From contig NZ_SJPG01000001.1 of NCBI RefSeq assembly GCF_007859715.1, positions 496,001-560,000 of the forward strand: 64,000 nt of DNA. Direction: 5' to 3'. Both the position numbers and the translations under genes were made by a program. The first letter of the stretch is position 1. Each line of letters begins with the position of its first letter. The notes under the pieces were generated by a model. The model was not told the DNA's origin, did not search any database, and saw only the letters and a program-made list of their open reading frames with translations. Below are positions 55,103 to 64,000 of the stretch, piece after piece. The DNA comes from Rubinisphaera italica (GTDB lineage Bacteria; Planctomycetota; Planctomycetia; Planctomycetales; Planctomycetaceae).

Positions 55103-57823
55103 ATGAGTGATATACTTTCTGTCGTACAGTGTCCTGGTTGCGAGAAAAGTCTGAAGATCAAGATGACGGCCGCGAATAGGAGAGTCCGCTGCCGATCATG
55201 CAAATGTGTTTTTTCGATCTCAGTTCAATCTGAAGAAAGTGAATTGAGACAGGAAGCAGCTGATAACAGCGGTATGGAACTGAGCAATTTCTGGCTCAAT
55301 CTGTTCGGCGGCATCCTCGTATTAGGTGCAGTCACCTTATTGTTGAGTTTTGTGCTGGGTCCAATAGCAGCAATCACTTTATTTCTGCTCACCGGATTTG
55401 TGGCATTGTCATTCTGGAAACCAGCTTTGGTTTTGCAGGGCTTAAACTTTGCGACTCAAATTGTAAACAACTTTCGCAATGGGTTACGTTTGCCAGAAAA
55501 GGAAATTGACTCAACAGTTCATTCTGCAACTGCCAACAAGCCACCTGTAGTCGAAAAGAATTTCAACCCAGATAATCGCATAAGTACTTTCAATGAAGAC
55601 CTGGTCGAGATTCAACCGGCAAGTCATTCGAACTCGAAGCAATCTGGATTTATTATTAGACGATCAGAGGTTAAACACTCCCTTTGGTCGAAGAGTGCTG
55701 ATGCCAATGTCCGTTTCCTGGGAACCGATGGTTATCTTGATCATTGCGGCGTCATTGCTGCTTCACCACTCGTCTATTTCATAAAGGGCAAAACACGAGA
55801 TCCATTTGATGCCTCGCTTATTGAAAGCGATTTAAAGGTTGCAAACTCCGGACGGGGTTCTAGTAATTTGCCGTACTGGTCCAGTTATCGGGAATGCTCT
55901 CCTTCGCAAAGACGCAACTATCTGGCTTGGCTGGAATCTGGGCGTAAAGATCCAAATACTGAACTGGGCTATGTGTTCATACATTTTTACGGACTCGAAA
56001 GACGGGCGCTCGTCGACCAAAAAGACCATAGTCTGGTGATACAGGAAGTCCTGCGACTGCTCCCTATTTATGGCTTCTCAAACTCATTCAAACGATACGC
56101 AACGGATCTCTTGTGGGCTTGCCTGATTAATCATCCAGAATTACAAGAACTACCGCTTTCTGTCCTGAATCAGGTCATCGAATCGACTCCTTATTGGAGT
56201 GAAGACAGCAAAGCAGCCATGCTGGCAATCTTCGCAATGCGAGGGGAAGCACTCCCTCCATCAGCAGCACTCATAGTGGCTCAACACGATGCCCGCTCTC
56301 CAAGAAGCGTAATCATTAGGCGACATAATGATCGCTTCACGGAACTTTTCAAAACTCGATTCAATGAGAAGTATCCGAGTGGAATGCCGCTCAAATCTGC
56401 GAAACGCGAATACAGATTGGAGTATCGCCCAGCAAGTGCAACACTTTCCGGATACCGTGGAGACTCGTCGCCGTTTACTTTCAAACTCCCTAATATTTCG
56501 GGCATTCCTTCACAGTTCAAGACTTTGCTTGAAATCTGGAATTCCGCCATCGAAGACCTGCGTGCATTTGATCGGGCCCACAAAAAAGCGGACTCGGGCG
56601 AAATTACCGCTGACATGTACGAAAAGCTTCCCTTGGAGTTGCGGGAAGGAGATCATCCTCAATTTGATCGATGGTACAGTCTGATTCAGCAATTCTCGAA
56701 TGAGAGCGGATGGTGTCTGATTCCTGTTGGTGAACTTGCCGAGTTACAAGGAATCGATAAAAGATCAAAACTTACTAAAAAACAATGCTCCGATTTGCTT
56801 CAAACTGCTGACTGCATGGACCTTTGTCTCGAACCAGATTCACGGGAATCTGGCCAAACTTACCATTGGGATTCGTATGTCAGTATCTTCCCGAGAGAAG
56901 ACTCAACAGAAGGGAATTTGAATTCGTATCACGCTGCTTCAATTCTACTACGACTGGGGATGTCGATCGCAGCGGCCGATGGTGTTGTTGACGACACAGA
57001 ATTGAAAACAATCACATCTCATCTGGAACAGTACTTTGAGCTTTCTCCACAGGAATCGATACGGCTTGAGCATCTCGCCTATTTGCTATCCGTTCATCCG
57101 GATAAAAATACCAAGCTCGGTAAGCAACTTCAGGCACTACCTGAGATTCGACGCGAAGCGATCGGAGAATATTTGATTGCCATTGCCGCCGCTGATGGCA
57201 TTATGACCGAAGAAGAAGTCTCTTCGCTGAAAAAAGCATACAAAAGCCTCGATCTGGAACCGAGCAGGATTGAAGAACTGAGTGCCGGTAACATTGCTCC
57301 GGAAGAAAGTGAAGACTCTTCGGTTGACTTGCTGCTCGATCAGGACCGTATTCGCGAAATTCTCCAGGAGACAAAACAGGTTTCTGATTATCTCAAAGAT
57401 GTCATGCTCGAAGATGGCACTGATACCGAATCTGATCAAATGGAAGCGACTGGCAACGAATCTCGTATTTCTGCCGAATCGCAGAAAAAGACTGAAGCAG
57501 TGGCTACCATAAATGAACTTGATCACCAGGTTAATGTTCAGGATGAGCAAACTCATGAAGGGGAAGTAAGACAGGCGGAAGCTCTCAAATATGATGGCTT
57601 GCAGCCTCGTTTTCACCTATTTCTTGACACGATTATGACACGCAATGAGTGGACACGATCAGAACTTGACCAGTTAGCCAGGGAACATTCGCTGATGCTG
57701 AATGGGACGATTGAATCCATTAATGAATGGTCTTTGGAGGTCTGCGGCGACTGGTTGATTGATGATCAGGAAGACCGCATTATTGTTACACAAAATTTGT
57801 TTTTGTCTGAAAAATCAACTTAG
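55103..57823 (+). CDS. TerB-domain membrane protein of a three-gene defence-like operon
   Basis: 906 residues. N-terminal zinc ribbon (C10-P-G-C13 ... C30-R-S-C33), two adjacent membrane helices (about 64-107: LFGGILVLGAVTLLLSFVL, AITLFLLTGFVALSF), then a TerB-N domain (FLGTDGYLDHCGVIAASPLV ... SYRECSPSQRRNYLAWLESG). A TerB-type helical domain has two acidic metal-binding motifs (AAADGVVDDTE near 622 and AAADGIMTEEE near 693). The C-terminus is acidic and then helical (TerB-C-like). TerB-N proteins often accompany BrxD/BrxHI-type pairs in phage-defence regions. It is followed 12 bp later by the ATPase gene. A membrane-associated scaffold or sensor role is inferred. Confidence 0.8.
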   Translation: MSDILSVVQCPGCEKSLKIKMTAANRRVRCRSCKCVFSISVQSEESELRQEAADNSGMELSNFWLNLFGGILVLGAVTLLLSFVLGPIAAITLFLLTGFVALSFWKPALVLQGLNFATQIVNNFRNGLRLPEKEIDSTVHSATANKPPVVEKNFNPDNRISTFNEDLVEIQPASHSNSKQSGFIIRRSEVKHSLWSKSADANVRFLGTDGYLDHCGVIAASPLVYFIKGKTRDPFDASLIESDLKVANSGRGSSNLPYWSSYRECSPSQRRNYLAWLESGRKDPNTELGYVFIHFYGLERRALVDQKDHSLVIQEVLRLLPIYGFSNSFKRYATDLLWACLINHPELQELPLSVLNQVIESTPYWSEDSKAAMLAIFAMRGEALPPSAALIVAQHDARSPRSVIIRRHNDRFTELFKTRFNEKYPSGMPLKSAKREYRLEYRPASATLSGYRGDSSPFTFKLPNISGIPSQFKTLLEIWNSAIEDLRAFDRAHKKADSGEITADMYEKLPLELREGDHPQFDRWYSLIQQFSNESGWCLIPVGELAELQGIDKRSKLTKKQCSDLLQTADCMDLCLEPDSRESGQTYHWDSYVSIFPREDSTEGNLNSYHAASILLRLGMSIAAADGVVDDTELKTITSHLEQYFELSPQESIRLEHLAYLLSVHPDKNTKLGKQLQALPEIRREAIGEYLIAIAAADGIMTEEEVSSLKKAYKSLDLEPSRIEELSAGNIAPEESEDSSVDLLLDQDRIREILQETKQVSDYLKDVMLEDGTDTESDQMEATGNESRISAESQKKTEAVATINELDHQVNVQDEQTHEGEVRQAEALKYDGLQPRFHLFLDTIMTRNEWTRSELDQLAREHSLMLNGTIESINEWSLEVCGDWLIDDQEDRIIVTQNLFLSEKST

Positions 57824-57835
57824 TTTGAAATTGGT

Positions 57836-59134
57836 ATGATCCGATCAAAAGAGCGAACTGCAATCATTCGATCACTGGCGGCTGGGGTTGTTCCGTCGGT
57901 TGGTCTTCAACACATTCAGGTTGGCAGAAAAGACGAAGTGGAAGCTGTCATTACTGACCTGAAACAGGTGGAGGATGGCACATCATCTGTCCGTTTCATT
58001 ATGGGGAATTTTGGGAGTGGGAAAACATTTTTTCTCAACTTGATCAGTAATGTGGCTCTCAAACGCAAATTTGCAGTTTTGCGGGCCGATATCACTACGG
58101 AACGCAGGCTGCATGGATCAGGCGGAAAAGCCCGCGGACTCTATTCCGAATTGTTGAAGAATCTCTCAACAACAGCTCGTCCAGATGGCGGGGCTCTCCC
58201 TAGTCTCGTTGAACGATGGGTTGGTGATCTCGATCACGAAATTAAATCGTCTGGCGGAACTGAAGACGATGTGCAAACTGAAATTGAGAAACAACTCTCT
58301 CAACTCCGCTCGCTGGTGAATGGTTACGAATTCGCAAAAGTTCTAAGCCGATACTATGAAGGATTTCAGCAACAGAATGACAATCTTCAGCAAGCCGCGT
58401 TACGGTGGTTGAGAGCAGAATATAGTACAAAAACGGAAGCCCGGGAGGACTTGGGTGTGCGCTCAATTATTGATGACGCAGATTTTTATGACTCTCTTAA
58501 GCTGCTAGCTGCTTTTGTGAGGATCGCAGGTTACCGGGGGCTGTTGATTTGCCTGGATGAATTAGTTGTTTTGTCTCACCGTCTGAATCACACGTTGGCG
58601 CGAAACAACAATTACGAGACCATCCTCACGATTTTGAACGATGCTCTTCAGGGAACGACAGAGGGCTTGGCTTTCCTTTTTGCAGGGACTGAAGAGTGCC
58701 TGGAGGACCGACGAAGAGGCCTTTTCAGTTACGAAGCATTAGAGACCCGGCTCGCTTCAAATCGTTTTGCCAGCACGTCGATGCGAGACCTGACTGGCCC
58801 TGTTATCAAGTTGGAGAGTCTGACACCTGAAGACTGTTACGTTCTATTGCACAACATTCGGCATGTATTCGCATCCGGTGATGAGAAGCAATACCTGATT
58901 CCTGATGAAGGTATTGCGTCTTACCTACAACATTGTCAACAGAGGATGGGCGCCAGCTACTATCAAACACCTCGTGAAACCGTCAAGGACTTTATCGGTT
59001 TACTGCAGATACTGGAGCAGCATCCTGATCAATCATGGCAATCGCTACTTGGTCAATTCAATCAGCAGGAAACTCAAAAGCCTTCCGCCGGCAATCATTC
59101 TCGTTCTGACGACTTATCGGAATTTCGGCTGTGA
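57836..59134 (+). CDS. brxD: BrxD-like P-loop ATPase (DUF2791 family)
   Basis: 432 residues. Starts IIRSLAAGVVPSVGLQHIQVG, typical of BREX ATP-binding proteins. Walker A G57-N-F-G-S-G-K-T64, Walker B LLICLDE (236-242), and sensor-like FLFAGTEECLEDRRRGLFSYE. RLASNRFAS and VKLESLTPEDCYVLLHNI follow as in the family. Cytoplasmic ATPase with about the expected length for BrxD. In type 2 BREX, brxD and brxHI occur with pglW/X/Z; none of those is visible here. Its stop overlaps the helicase GTG start, so the two are translationally coupled. Confidence 0.85.
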   Translation: MIRSKERTAIIRSLAAGVVPSVGLQHIQVGRKDEVEAVITDLKQVEDGTSSVRFIMGNFGSGKTFFLNLISNVALKRKFAVLRADITTERRLHGSGGKARGLYSELLKNLSTTARPDGGALPSLVERWVGDLDHEIKSSGGTEDDVQTEIEKQLSQLRSLVNGYEFAKVLSRYYEGFQQQNDNLQQAALRWLRAEYSTKTEAREDLGVRSIIDDADFYDSLKLLAAFVRIAGYRGLLICLDELVVLSHRLNHTLARNNNYETILTILNDALQGTTEGLAFLFAGTEECLEDRRRGLFSYEALETRLASNRFASTSMRDLTGPVIKLESLTPEDCYVLLHNIRHVFASGDEKQYLIPDEGIASYLQHCQQRMGASYYQTPRETVKDFIGLLQILEQHPDQSWQSLLGQFNQQETQKPSAGNHSRSDDLSEFRL

Positions 59135-61329
59135 GTAATCACTCTGCCTACGAGATGCTTGCTCCCTCGATACAAAGAGCACTTTACAAAAAGGGATGGG
59201 AAACCCTGCGGCCTTTGCAGGAGCAGGCTATCCACATCCTCTGCGGTACCGAATCTGACCTTCTCATTTCAGCGCAGACTGCGGCAGGTAAAACGGAAGC
59301 CGCCTTTCTTCCGATATTATCTTTAATCCAACCGAATTCGATGGAGTCTGTGCGGGCGATCTATGTCGGTCCCTTGAAAGCACTCATTAATGATCAGTTC
59401 CGTCGGCTTGAAGACTTGTGTCAATATGCAGAAATCCCAGTGCATCGCTGGCATGGTGATGTCTCATCGAAAAGTAAGAAGGAGTTAGTAAAACGTCCCG
59501 GTGGAGTGCTGCTGATCACACCGGAATCACTGGAATCGATATTCATAAATCGCAGTGAATCCCTCAGGCATCTGTTTCACAGTTTATCTTATATTGTACT
59601 CGATGAAGTGCATTCGATGCATGGGACCGAACGCGGAACCCACCTCCGCAGCCTCTTGTCCCGCCTTGATCATTACACGATCAATCTACCTCGGCTAGTC
59701 GGTTTGTCTGCAACAATTGGCGCCCCGGAACAAACCTGCCATTGGATGCGTCCCGATCAGCCAGAACGTGTTAAATTACTATTAGATGAGAATAACCAGA
59801 AGTCCGTCCGCTTCGGGCTGTTTGCTTATTTCCAGGATCATGAGGAACAGAGCGAAGAATCAAAGCTTGACGAATCGAAATCAGCATCGGGGAAGCAGGC
59901 GTTAATCAACCATGTTTTCCAGTCTTTTTCAAAAGACAAAAATTTGATCTTTGTTAATGCACGTTCGGGAGTCGAGTTCTACACCGACGAACTCAACCGG
60001 CGCGCAAAATCGATCGGAAAGCCTGGTCAATTCCTGATCCATCATGGTTCCCTCAGTAAGGAGATCCGACAGCATACCGAAAAAATGATGCTCGGACGTC
60101 GTCCCTATTCCACAGTTTGTAGTGCGACGCTCGAACTGGGGATCGATATTGGAAAAGTGCGATCGATTGCTCAAATTGGTTGTCCTTGGTCTGTCAGTTC
60201 TCTCTTGCAACGACTCGGACGAAGCGGCCGGGAAGAAGGTGCGCCGCAGCGAATGCAACTATATGTCGTTGAACCGTTGCCTATCGGTGAGAACGAAGCG
60301 CAATACTATCCCGAATTGATTCAAGCCATCGCCCTCACAGAGTTAATGCTGGAAAAGTGGGTTGAACCTCCTTTGTCTTCTGTAGGTGATCTCAGCACTC
60401 TGATTCATCAGGTCCTGAGTCTAATCACTGAAACCGGAGGTGTTTCGGCATTGATGTTATATCATCGACTCATTAAAGCGGGGGCATTCCGTTGTGTCCC
60501 TCAAGAGGTATTTATTCGGCTCCTCAAAAAAATGGGGCAAGAGGATCTGGTCGAACAAACAGAAGAAGGAGATTTAATTCTCGGATTGAAAGGGGAGAAA
60601 ATTGTAAGATCTCATGACTTCTATGCTGCGTTTTCATCGACTCCCGAATTCCGTATTGTGTTTCAGAGTCGCCCACTCGGTCGGCTGCCGACCATTTATG
60701 TCCCGGAAGTCGGGAGTCATCTTTTGCTGGCGGGGCGCAGGTGGCGGGTCATCGAAGTGGATCACACGCACAGGGAAATCGCTGTGAAACCAGCCCAAGG
60801 ACGCAAACAGCCACTTTTTACCGGTGGAAATGGAGTGATTCATCGGAGAGTGAGGCAAAAAATGCGTGACGTGCTCAGCGACCAGACCGTCTATGCGTAT
60901 CTGAATCCGACAGGGAAAGAACTGCTTCAAGCTGCTCGTCAGGCATTTGTCTCCAAACGTTTGCAGCAAACAGATTTGCTTCCGCTTTCCGATTCAAAAA
61001 CGATCTGGTTTCCGTGGACCGGAAGTCATATCCAGTCAACTCTTCTCGCACTTCTAAAACACCACAGCATGAAAGTCACAGAAGGATTGTTCTCGCTGGA
61101 AATTGAGATGAACGAGACTCAGTTGAGTAACGCACTTCGGAAAATTGCTAAGAACCTCCCTAAGCCAGAGTTACTTGCTCCCCTGTTATCGCACTCAGTG
61201 GAAGCAAGAAAGTATGACGAATTTCTAGACGATTGGCTCAGAGAATGGTCGATCTGCCAAGACATCATAGACCTGGATGGAGCCGTGATCGAATTACAAA
61301 ACGCTTTGAAGAGTGTAATAAATCATTGA
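59131..61329 (+). CDS. brxHI: BrxHI-like DEAD/DEAH (Lhr-type) helicase
   Basis: 732 residues from the GTG at 59131 (GTGA overlap with brxD). Superfamily 2 motifs: Q-motif-like KGWETLRPLQEQAI, Walker A SAQTAAGKTEA (47-57), DEVH box (158-161, YIVLDEVHSMHG), LVGLSATIG, and motif VI LLQRLGRSGREEG. The C-terminal half is the shorter Lhr-core-like WH region (LLLAGRRWRVIEVDHTHREI). It should translocate on nucleic acid with ATP. Together with BrxD and the TerB protein it forms a tight operon that is probably anti-phage. Confidence 0.87.
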   Translation: MSNHSAYEMLAPSIQRALYKKGWETLRPLQEQAIHILCGTESDLLISAQTAAGKTEAAFLPILSLIQPNSMESVRAIYVGPLKALINDQFRRLEDLCQYAEIPVHRWHGDVSSKSKKELVKRPGGVLLITPESLESIFINRSESLRHLFHSLSYIVLDEVHSMHGTERGTHLRSLLSRLDHYTINLPRLVGLSATIGAPEQTCHWMRPDQPERVKLLLDENNQKSVRFGLFAYFQDHEEQSEESKLDESKSASGKQALINHVFQSFSKDKNLIFVNARSGVEFYTDELNRRAKSIGKPGQFLIHHGSLSKEIRQHTEKMMLGRRPYSTVCSATLELGIDIGKVRSIAQIGCPWSVSSLLQRLGRSGREEGAPQRMQLYVVEPLPIGENEAQYYPELIQAIALTELMLEKWVEPPLSSVGDLSTLIHQVLSLITETGGVSALMLYHRLIKAGAFRCVPQEVFIRLLKKMGQEDLVEQTEEGDLILGLKGEKIVRSHDFYAAFSSTPEFRIVFQSRPLGRLPTIYVPEVGSHLLLAGRRWRVIEVDHTHREIAVKPAQGRKQPLFTGGNGVIHRRVRQKMRDVLSDQTVYAYLNPTGKELLQAARQAFVSKRLQQTDLLPLSDSKTIWFPWTGSHIQSTLLALLKHHSMKVTEGLFSLEIEMNETQLSNALRKIAKNLPKPELLAPLLSHSVEARKYDEFLDDWLREWSICQDIIDLDGAVIELQNALKSVINH

Positions 61330-61446
61330 GTGAATTGAACGCCACACAGAATCTGTGTGAGGTGATCGCAACTGAAAGTTTGCGTTTTCTCTGCATTAGC
61401 AAATCTTGTCAGGACTATCTGGTTCCGTTATAAAGGGCACGGACTA

Positions 61447-61478
61447 TTGAGGTACTTCATCTCACTGATAGCTAAAAA
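61447..61478. repeat. Right imperfect direct repeat flanking the defence module
   Basis: Begins TTGAGGTACT and ends CACTGATAGCTAAAAA; 28 of 32 positions equal those at 54258-54289. It lies 118 bp after the helicase stop. Confidence 0.55.
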
Positions 61479-61517
61479 AAAGAAGTTCTCAGAATCGATC
61501 AGATCAAACTCAAAGAA

Positions 61518-61566
61518 CCTGTCTGCGGTGACAAGTAATTGTCAATCGCAGACAGGGATTTTCTCA
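61518..61566. terminator. Terminator between convergent operons
   Basis: CCTGTCTGCG (61518-61527) and CGCAGACAGG (61547-61556) form a perfect 10-bp stem with a 19-nt loop, followed by GATTTTCT. Probably serves the helicase operon and may also work for the opposing operon ending at 61606. Confidence 0.65.
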
Positions 61567-61605
61567 GAAACATCAAGGCTTAAAGCCTCAATTTGTAATA
61601 TCAAT

Positions 61606-61797
61606 TCAACGGGAATGACTCTGGCGGATTCGCTTCATCAATTCCTGTACCTCCGGTTTGGCTAACGGTATTTGCTCACCACAGCCGACTGCTTCCAAAT
61701 GAGGTCGAGCAAAGTCTGTACCATAGGGGACGATTTCTTCCAACCAGAAGTTCAGGGCGGCCAGGATATTGGCCCGTTCCTGATCAGTGATTTGCAA
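61606..61797 (-). CDS. Small protein at the end of the ubiquitin-like operon
   Basis: 63 residues ([18 protein letters not shown] ... [20 protein letters not shown]), helical with a [12 protein letters not shown]-terminal helix. Its ATG overlaps the ThiF stop by 14 bp, so it is translationally coupled. It does not look like a ubiquitin fold and lacks a terminal Gly-Gly. No family recognised; role unknown, but co-expression with the conjugation enzymes is very likely. Confidence 0.65.
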   Translation of the reverse strand: MQITDQERANILAALNFWLEEIVPYGTDFARPHLEAVGCGEQIPLAKPEVQELMKRIRQSHSR

Positions 61798-62491
61798 CGG
61801 AATGACGATGTGTCTCCTTCCAAGCTGGGGATATGGTGAGTTCTGAGGCCAGCAGATTCAACGAGAGGTCCGCATCGATTGGCAATTTTCTTAGCCAGCG
61901 AGTGAACTGATGCAGCATCAGACCAGCCGCCAGACTGGCGGTGTAAATCGTGCTGCGGGACGTGCAGGTTCCCAGTTGCGCTTCCGCCTGCGGGAACAGA
62001 GAGTTTGCATACTGCTCATCACTGCTCGGATCAGCAACTGTCAGAACTCGAATCACTTCTCCCTGCATCCGGCCATCACACCAGAAGAGGCAGGAGGGGT
62101 GAGCGGATTTCCAGATCGCAGCACGAGCCGAGATTGAATCGACACAACAAAACACTACCTCACCGACGGCATAATGCGGACGGTAGCGATCTTCAATCGT
62201 ATTGACCACAATCGTTGTATCAAGTCGCTCAATAGCAGCTTTGGTGGCCTGGACCTTAGATACCCCCAGATCACTTTCGTGATACCCCTGAGTGGTAATA
62301 TTACTGGCTTCCACAGTATCAAAATCGATCAACTGCAGTTGTGGCATCCCAATCGCCGCCAGTTGCAGAGCGACCTGTCGGCCAATCGCTCCCACGCCGA
62401 TCACTGTGGCGGAGAGCGACGTGATTTGCGGACGGGGCACCAGTTCCTGTTGTCTGACAAATCGATCCGGAATCTCAGTCGTCATGGTCAT
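61784..62491 (-). CDS. ThiF/E1-like adenylyltransferase
   Basis: 235 residues from the ATG at 62491 ([18 protein letters not shown]), with GGA about 11 nt upstream; it overlaps the JAB gene by 17 bp. A longer frame to 62632 lies inside the JAB gene. The ThiF/MoeB/E1 fold is clear: nucleotide loop [17 protein letters not shown], the D-x-D region [34 protein letters not shown] and [28 protein letters not shown] provides the candidate catalytic Cys. No Zn CxxC pairs are seen. It should activate a ubiquitin-like modifier with ATP. Neighbouring E2-like and JAMM genes support a conjugation pathway rather than thiamin or molybdopterin synthesis. Confidence 0.88.
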   Translation of the reverse strand: MTMTTEIPDRFVRQQELVPRPQITSLSATVIGVGAIGRQVALQLAAIGMPQLQLIDFDTVEASNITTQGYHESDLGVSKVQATKAAIERLDTTIVVNTIEDRYRPHYAVGEVVFCCVDSISARAAIWKSAHPSCLFWCDGRMQGEVIRVLTVADPSSDEQYANSLFPQAEAQLGTCTSRSTIYTASLAAGLMLHQFTRWLRKLPIDADLSLNLLASELTISPAWKETHRHSVANH

Positions 62492-63182
62492 TGCGTTTTT
62501 CCTGTCGTTGAGTTTGGGATAAAAAATCATCAGTCTCATCCCAGAGATCGAATCGGAATTCGTTCTCCAGAAAGTCAACCGCGTCCTCATCCTGATTGTT
62601 GAAGAGGGTTTTCGAATTATGACTTTGAACATGGGTCAGATATTCGCTCTCCCAGGATGCATAGTCACAGCCAGTAAAGCTCTGTGAGTAGTCGATCTCC
62701 ACCGGGATTCTCAGGCTCGCTCCCGGTCCGGTGTTCATTTGCAGTCGGGCATAGGATTTTCCGCCTCGCGCCAGAATAAACATCACTGCCCACTCTGCCT
62801 GGCCGAAGCCCCGGGCAAAGGTTTGTTCATCGATCGGGCTGGGAAGCGGACAATTCCCCGGATGGGTATGCATCCAGATCCGCCCGAACTGTTCCGGTCG
62901 CAAGCCCGCATCCACCTGTTCATCAAACAGGTCTGCGACCGAGTCATCCTCAAACGCGACATGCGCCCAGGAACAAACCTGTCGAACAAGCTTCAAATCT
63001 CGGACAAACAAAAGATCTTCATTAGCCGTGATTCCAAAGCCGCCGACTTCCGTCTCACCGTAATCACGCAGGAACAGCAGTTTGGCCCACGCAGTCGGAC
63101 TGAACCGTAATACCGGTTTGTGGGTTTGGCGGTTCCGTTGTCGGGAACGATTCGTACTCGTTACTCTCTTCTTGAGCTTCAT
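62475..63182 (-). CDS. JAB/JAMM-type isopeptidase
   Basis: 235 residues from the ATG at 63182, with AAAGG about 12 nt upstream; it overlaps the end of the E2-like gene by about 119 bp in another frame. Complete JAMM metal site: Glu in [24 protein letters not shown] (HxH-x7-S-x2-D). It is a zinc metallopeptidase that would remove or mature ubiquitin-like modifiers. The basic N-terminal 20 residues ([18 protein letters not shown]) may be poorly ordered. Gene order E2-JAB-E1 with overlaps implies a single transcript. Confidence 0.88.
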   Translation of the reverse strand: MKLKKRVTSTNRSRQRNRQTHKPVLRFSPTAWAKLLFLRDYGETEVGGFGITANEDLLFVRDLKLVRQVCSWAHVAFEDDSVADLFDEQVDAGLRPEQFGRIWMHTHPGNCPLPSPIDEQTFARGFGQAEWAVMFILARGGKSYARLQMNTGPGASLRIPVEIDYSQSFTGCDYASWESEYLTHVQSHNSKTLFNNQDEDAVDFLENEFRFDLWDETDDFLSQTQRQEKRNDHDD

Positions 63183-64000
63183 GACAGTCAGGACACCTTT
63201 CGGAATCGGTTAAACAGGAGGGGCAGCAGGCTGTATCGCAGTCCACACACCTGGACAGACACCCGGAACAACAGTAATCATCACAACCCGGGCAAGCTTC
63301 GAGACAGCCGCGGCAGGTATTCTCATCACAGCCTGCACAGCGATCGATGCAGTCTTCGCAGATTGCTCCGACACACTGACCACAGGAGACAATCGCATCA
63401 GAACTCCGCAGGTCGCCGCAATCATCACAGAGCGTCCCGAACCAGTCGTCGAGACCCACGTAGGGACTTCCCTCGTTGTAGGTTCGCAAGAGATTGGCGA
63501 CGATCACAAAAAAGTCGTGGATTCGTCCTTGCGCCAGGGCCGTCGCAATGGCCTGCCGGCCGTCCCCTTCGCAGAGCAATTCAGACTGCACATGCGGGTG
63601 AGTCACCTCGTCATTCGTCGATGAGGGATTGGGTTCCAGAGCCACCACGCGGTACGGAGATAACTGACCCGTTTGCAGTTCCCGACAATGCAGCTGAATC
63701 TCGAAGGGGCCGAGTTCGACTTCCTGCAGCGTGATCGGTTCGGTGGTGACGGAAAGCACGTGTGTCGACGAGTCAAACTTCACGTCGCTAAAATCATCGG
63801 CCAATGCTTCCAGATCGGCAAGTAAATCTCGCAGAGTAGGGGTGATCTGCCTGGGCTGCAGACGATCAAATTCATCACATAGTAAAGTCATGGCGTCATG
63901 AAACTGATTCAGCTGACTACGAAATTCTCGTTTCAGTCGGTTAGCCGCGAGCAGCCAGTCGTATGCAATCGCCGTTTCTTGTAGATGGGGAATCTGTTCG
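63064..64000 (-). CDS. E2-like protein fused to a Cys-rich zinc-binding (RING-like) region, N-terminus beyond window
   Basis: The frame is open from 63064 to the window edge; an internal ATG at 63891 gives 275 residues, but the sequence before it ([20 protein letters not shown]) is helical and coding-like, so the gene probably starts outside. Numbering from 63891: E2/UBC-type core with [24 protein letters not shown]98-P-H-V101 (HPN-like) and LLC107EGD, Cys107 being the expected catalytic Cys, then [18 protein letters not shown] and SPYVGLDDW. Residues 155-236 contain 22 cysteines in ten CxxC-type pairs (CDDC, CGQC, CEDC, CAGC, CRGC, CPGC, CSGC, CVDC, CPSC, CPDC). That is a tandem zinc-ribbon or RING-like block that could act as a built-in E3. 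Family call is good; the E3 idea is inference. Confidence 0.8.
   Translation of the reverse strand, partial: EQIPHLQETAIAYDWLLAANRLKREFRSQLNQFHDAMTLLCDEFDRLQPRQITPTLRDLLADLEALADDFSDVKFDSSTHVLSVTTEPITLQEVELGPFEIQLHCRELQTGQLSPYRVVALEPNPSSTNDEVTHPHVQSELLCEGDGRQAIATALAQGRIHDFFVIVANLLRTYNEGSPYVGLDDWFGTLCDDCGDLRSSDAIVSCGQCVGAICEDCIDRCAGCDENTCRGCLEACPGCDDYCCSGCLSRCVDCDTACCPSCLTDSERCPDCHEAQEESNEYESFPTTEPPNPQTGITVQSDCVGQTAVPA

Noticed and set aside
55103..61329. Complete BREX system
   Set aside because: No methyltransferase, PglZ-type phosphatase, PglW kinase or BrxC is visible in the window; only BrxD- and BrxHI-like genes are present.
61606..61797. The 63-residue protein as the ubiquitin-like modifier
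   Set aside because: It looks helical, lacks a beta-grasp pattern and has no C-terminal Gly-Gly or similar tail.
61784..62491. ThiF gene as part of thiamin or molybdopterin biosynthesis
   Set aside because: There are no ThiS, ThiG, MoaD or MoaE neighbours, whereas E2-like and JAMM genes overlap it.

Overview
The window looks like part of a Planctomycetes chromosome, probably a marine Gimesia/Rubinisphaera-type lineage. The evidence is a giant exported protein that opens with the planctomycete-style LExRxLLSA motif, a block of secreted sulfatases, a DUF1501 remnant, GYF-domain membrane proteins and a TPR-sulfotransferase. No rRNA or complete tRNA gene is present. Family names come from recognition of sequence motifs, not from database searches.

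Layout. 0-2 kb: a gene cut by the window edge, two GYF-domain membrane proteins and an XRE regulator with a palindromic operator candidate. 2-6.4 kb: the tail of a polymorphic-toxin gene (minus strand), split by an ISAs1-type element and cut off at its 5' side by an IS1380-type element, then a DUF1501 scrap. 6.8-13.3 kb: three tandem sulfatases. 13.3-22 kb: a decayed mobile region with a large serine recombinase, a truncated tyrosine integrase beside a serine-tRNA 3'-end fragment, an IS3 element, an ISAs1-derived MITE and a small membrane protein.

22-48.6 kb is the core of the window and the best candidate for an undescribed system: a planctomycete polymorphic-toxin locus, all on the minus strand. 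A giant gene (4,716 codons once an IS30 insertion is removed in silico) encodes an export signal region, about ten tandem-95/cadherin-like repeats with tyrosine-rich inserts, two cadherin domains, D-x-D-G-D repeats, a roughly 1,500-residue alanine/glutamine-rich helical rod and a C-terminal toxin tip followed by an immunity gene. Downstream lie three orphan cassettes. Two begin inside a segment nearly identical to the distal rod of the giant protein, one inside a Hint domain, and each ends in a different tip plus its own presumed immunity gene. They are separated by palindromic boundary repeats. One tip is a clear deaminase-fold toxin (HxE...PCxxC). A fourth, displaced tail at 2-4.6 kb starts a ParB-like tip. 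Two identical 1,100-bp IS30 elements with 3-bp target duplications interrupt the giant gene and one orphan cassette. Removing either, or the ISAs1, restores an exact reading frame, so the disruptions look recent.

48.9-54.2 kb: a TPR-sulfotransferase, a second XRE regulator with an inverted-repeat operator candidate, and a lipoprotein / C39-like papain-fold peptidase / lipoprotein operon. 55.1-61.3 kb: a three-gene operon of a TerB-domain membrane protein, a BrxD-like ATPase and a BrxHI-like helicase, flanked by imperfect direct repeats; this is a likely anti-phage module without the rest of BREX. 61.6-64 kb (minus strand, running off the window): a bacterial ubiquitin-like conjugation operon with an E2-like protein fused to a 22-cysteine zinc-binding region, a JAMM/JAB peptidase, a ThiF/E1-like adenylyltransferase and a small protein of unknown role. 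The last two operons converge on a shared hairpin terminator and may form a defence island.
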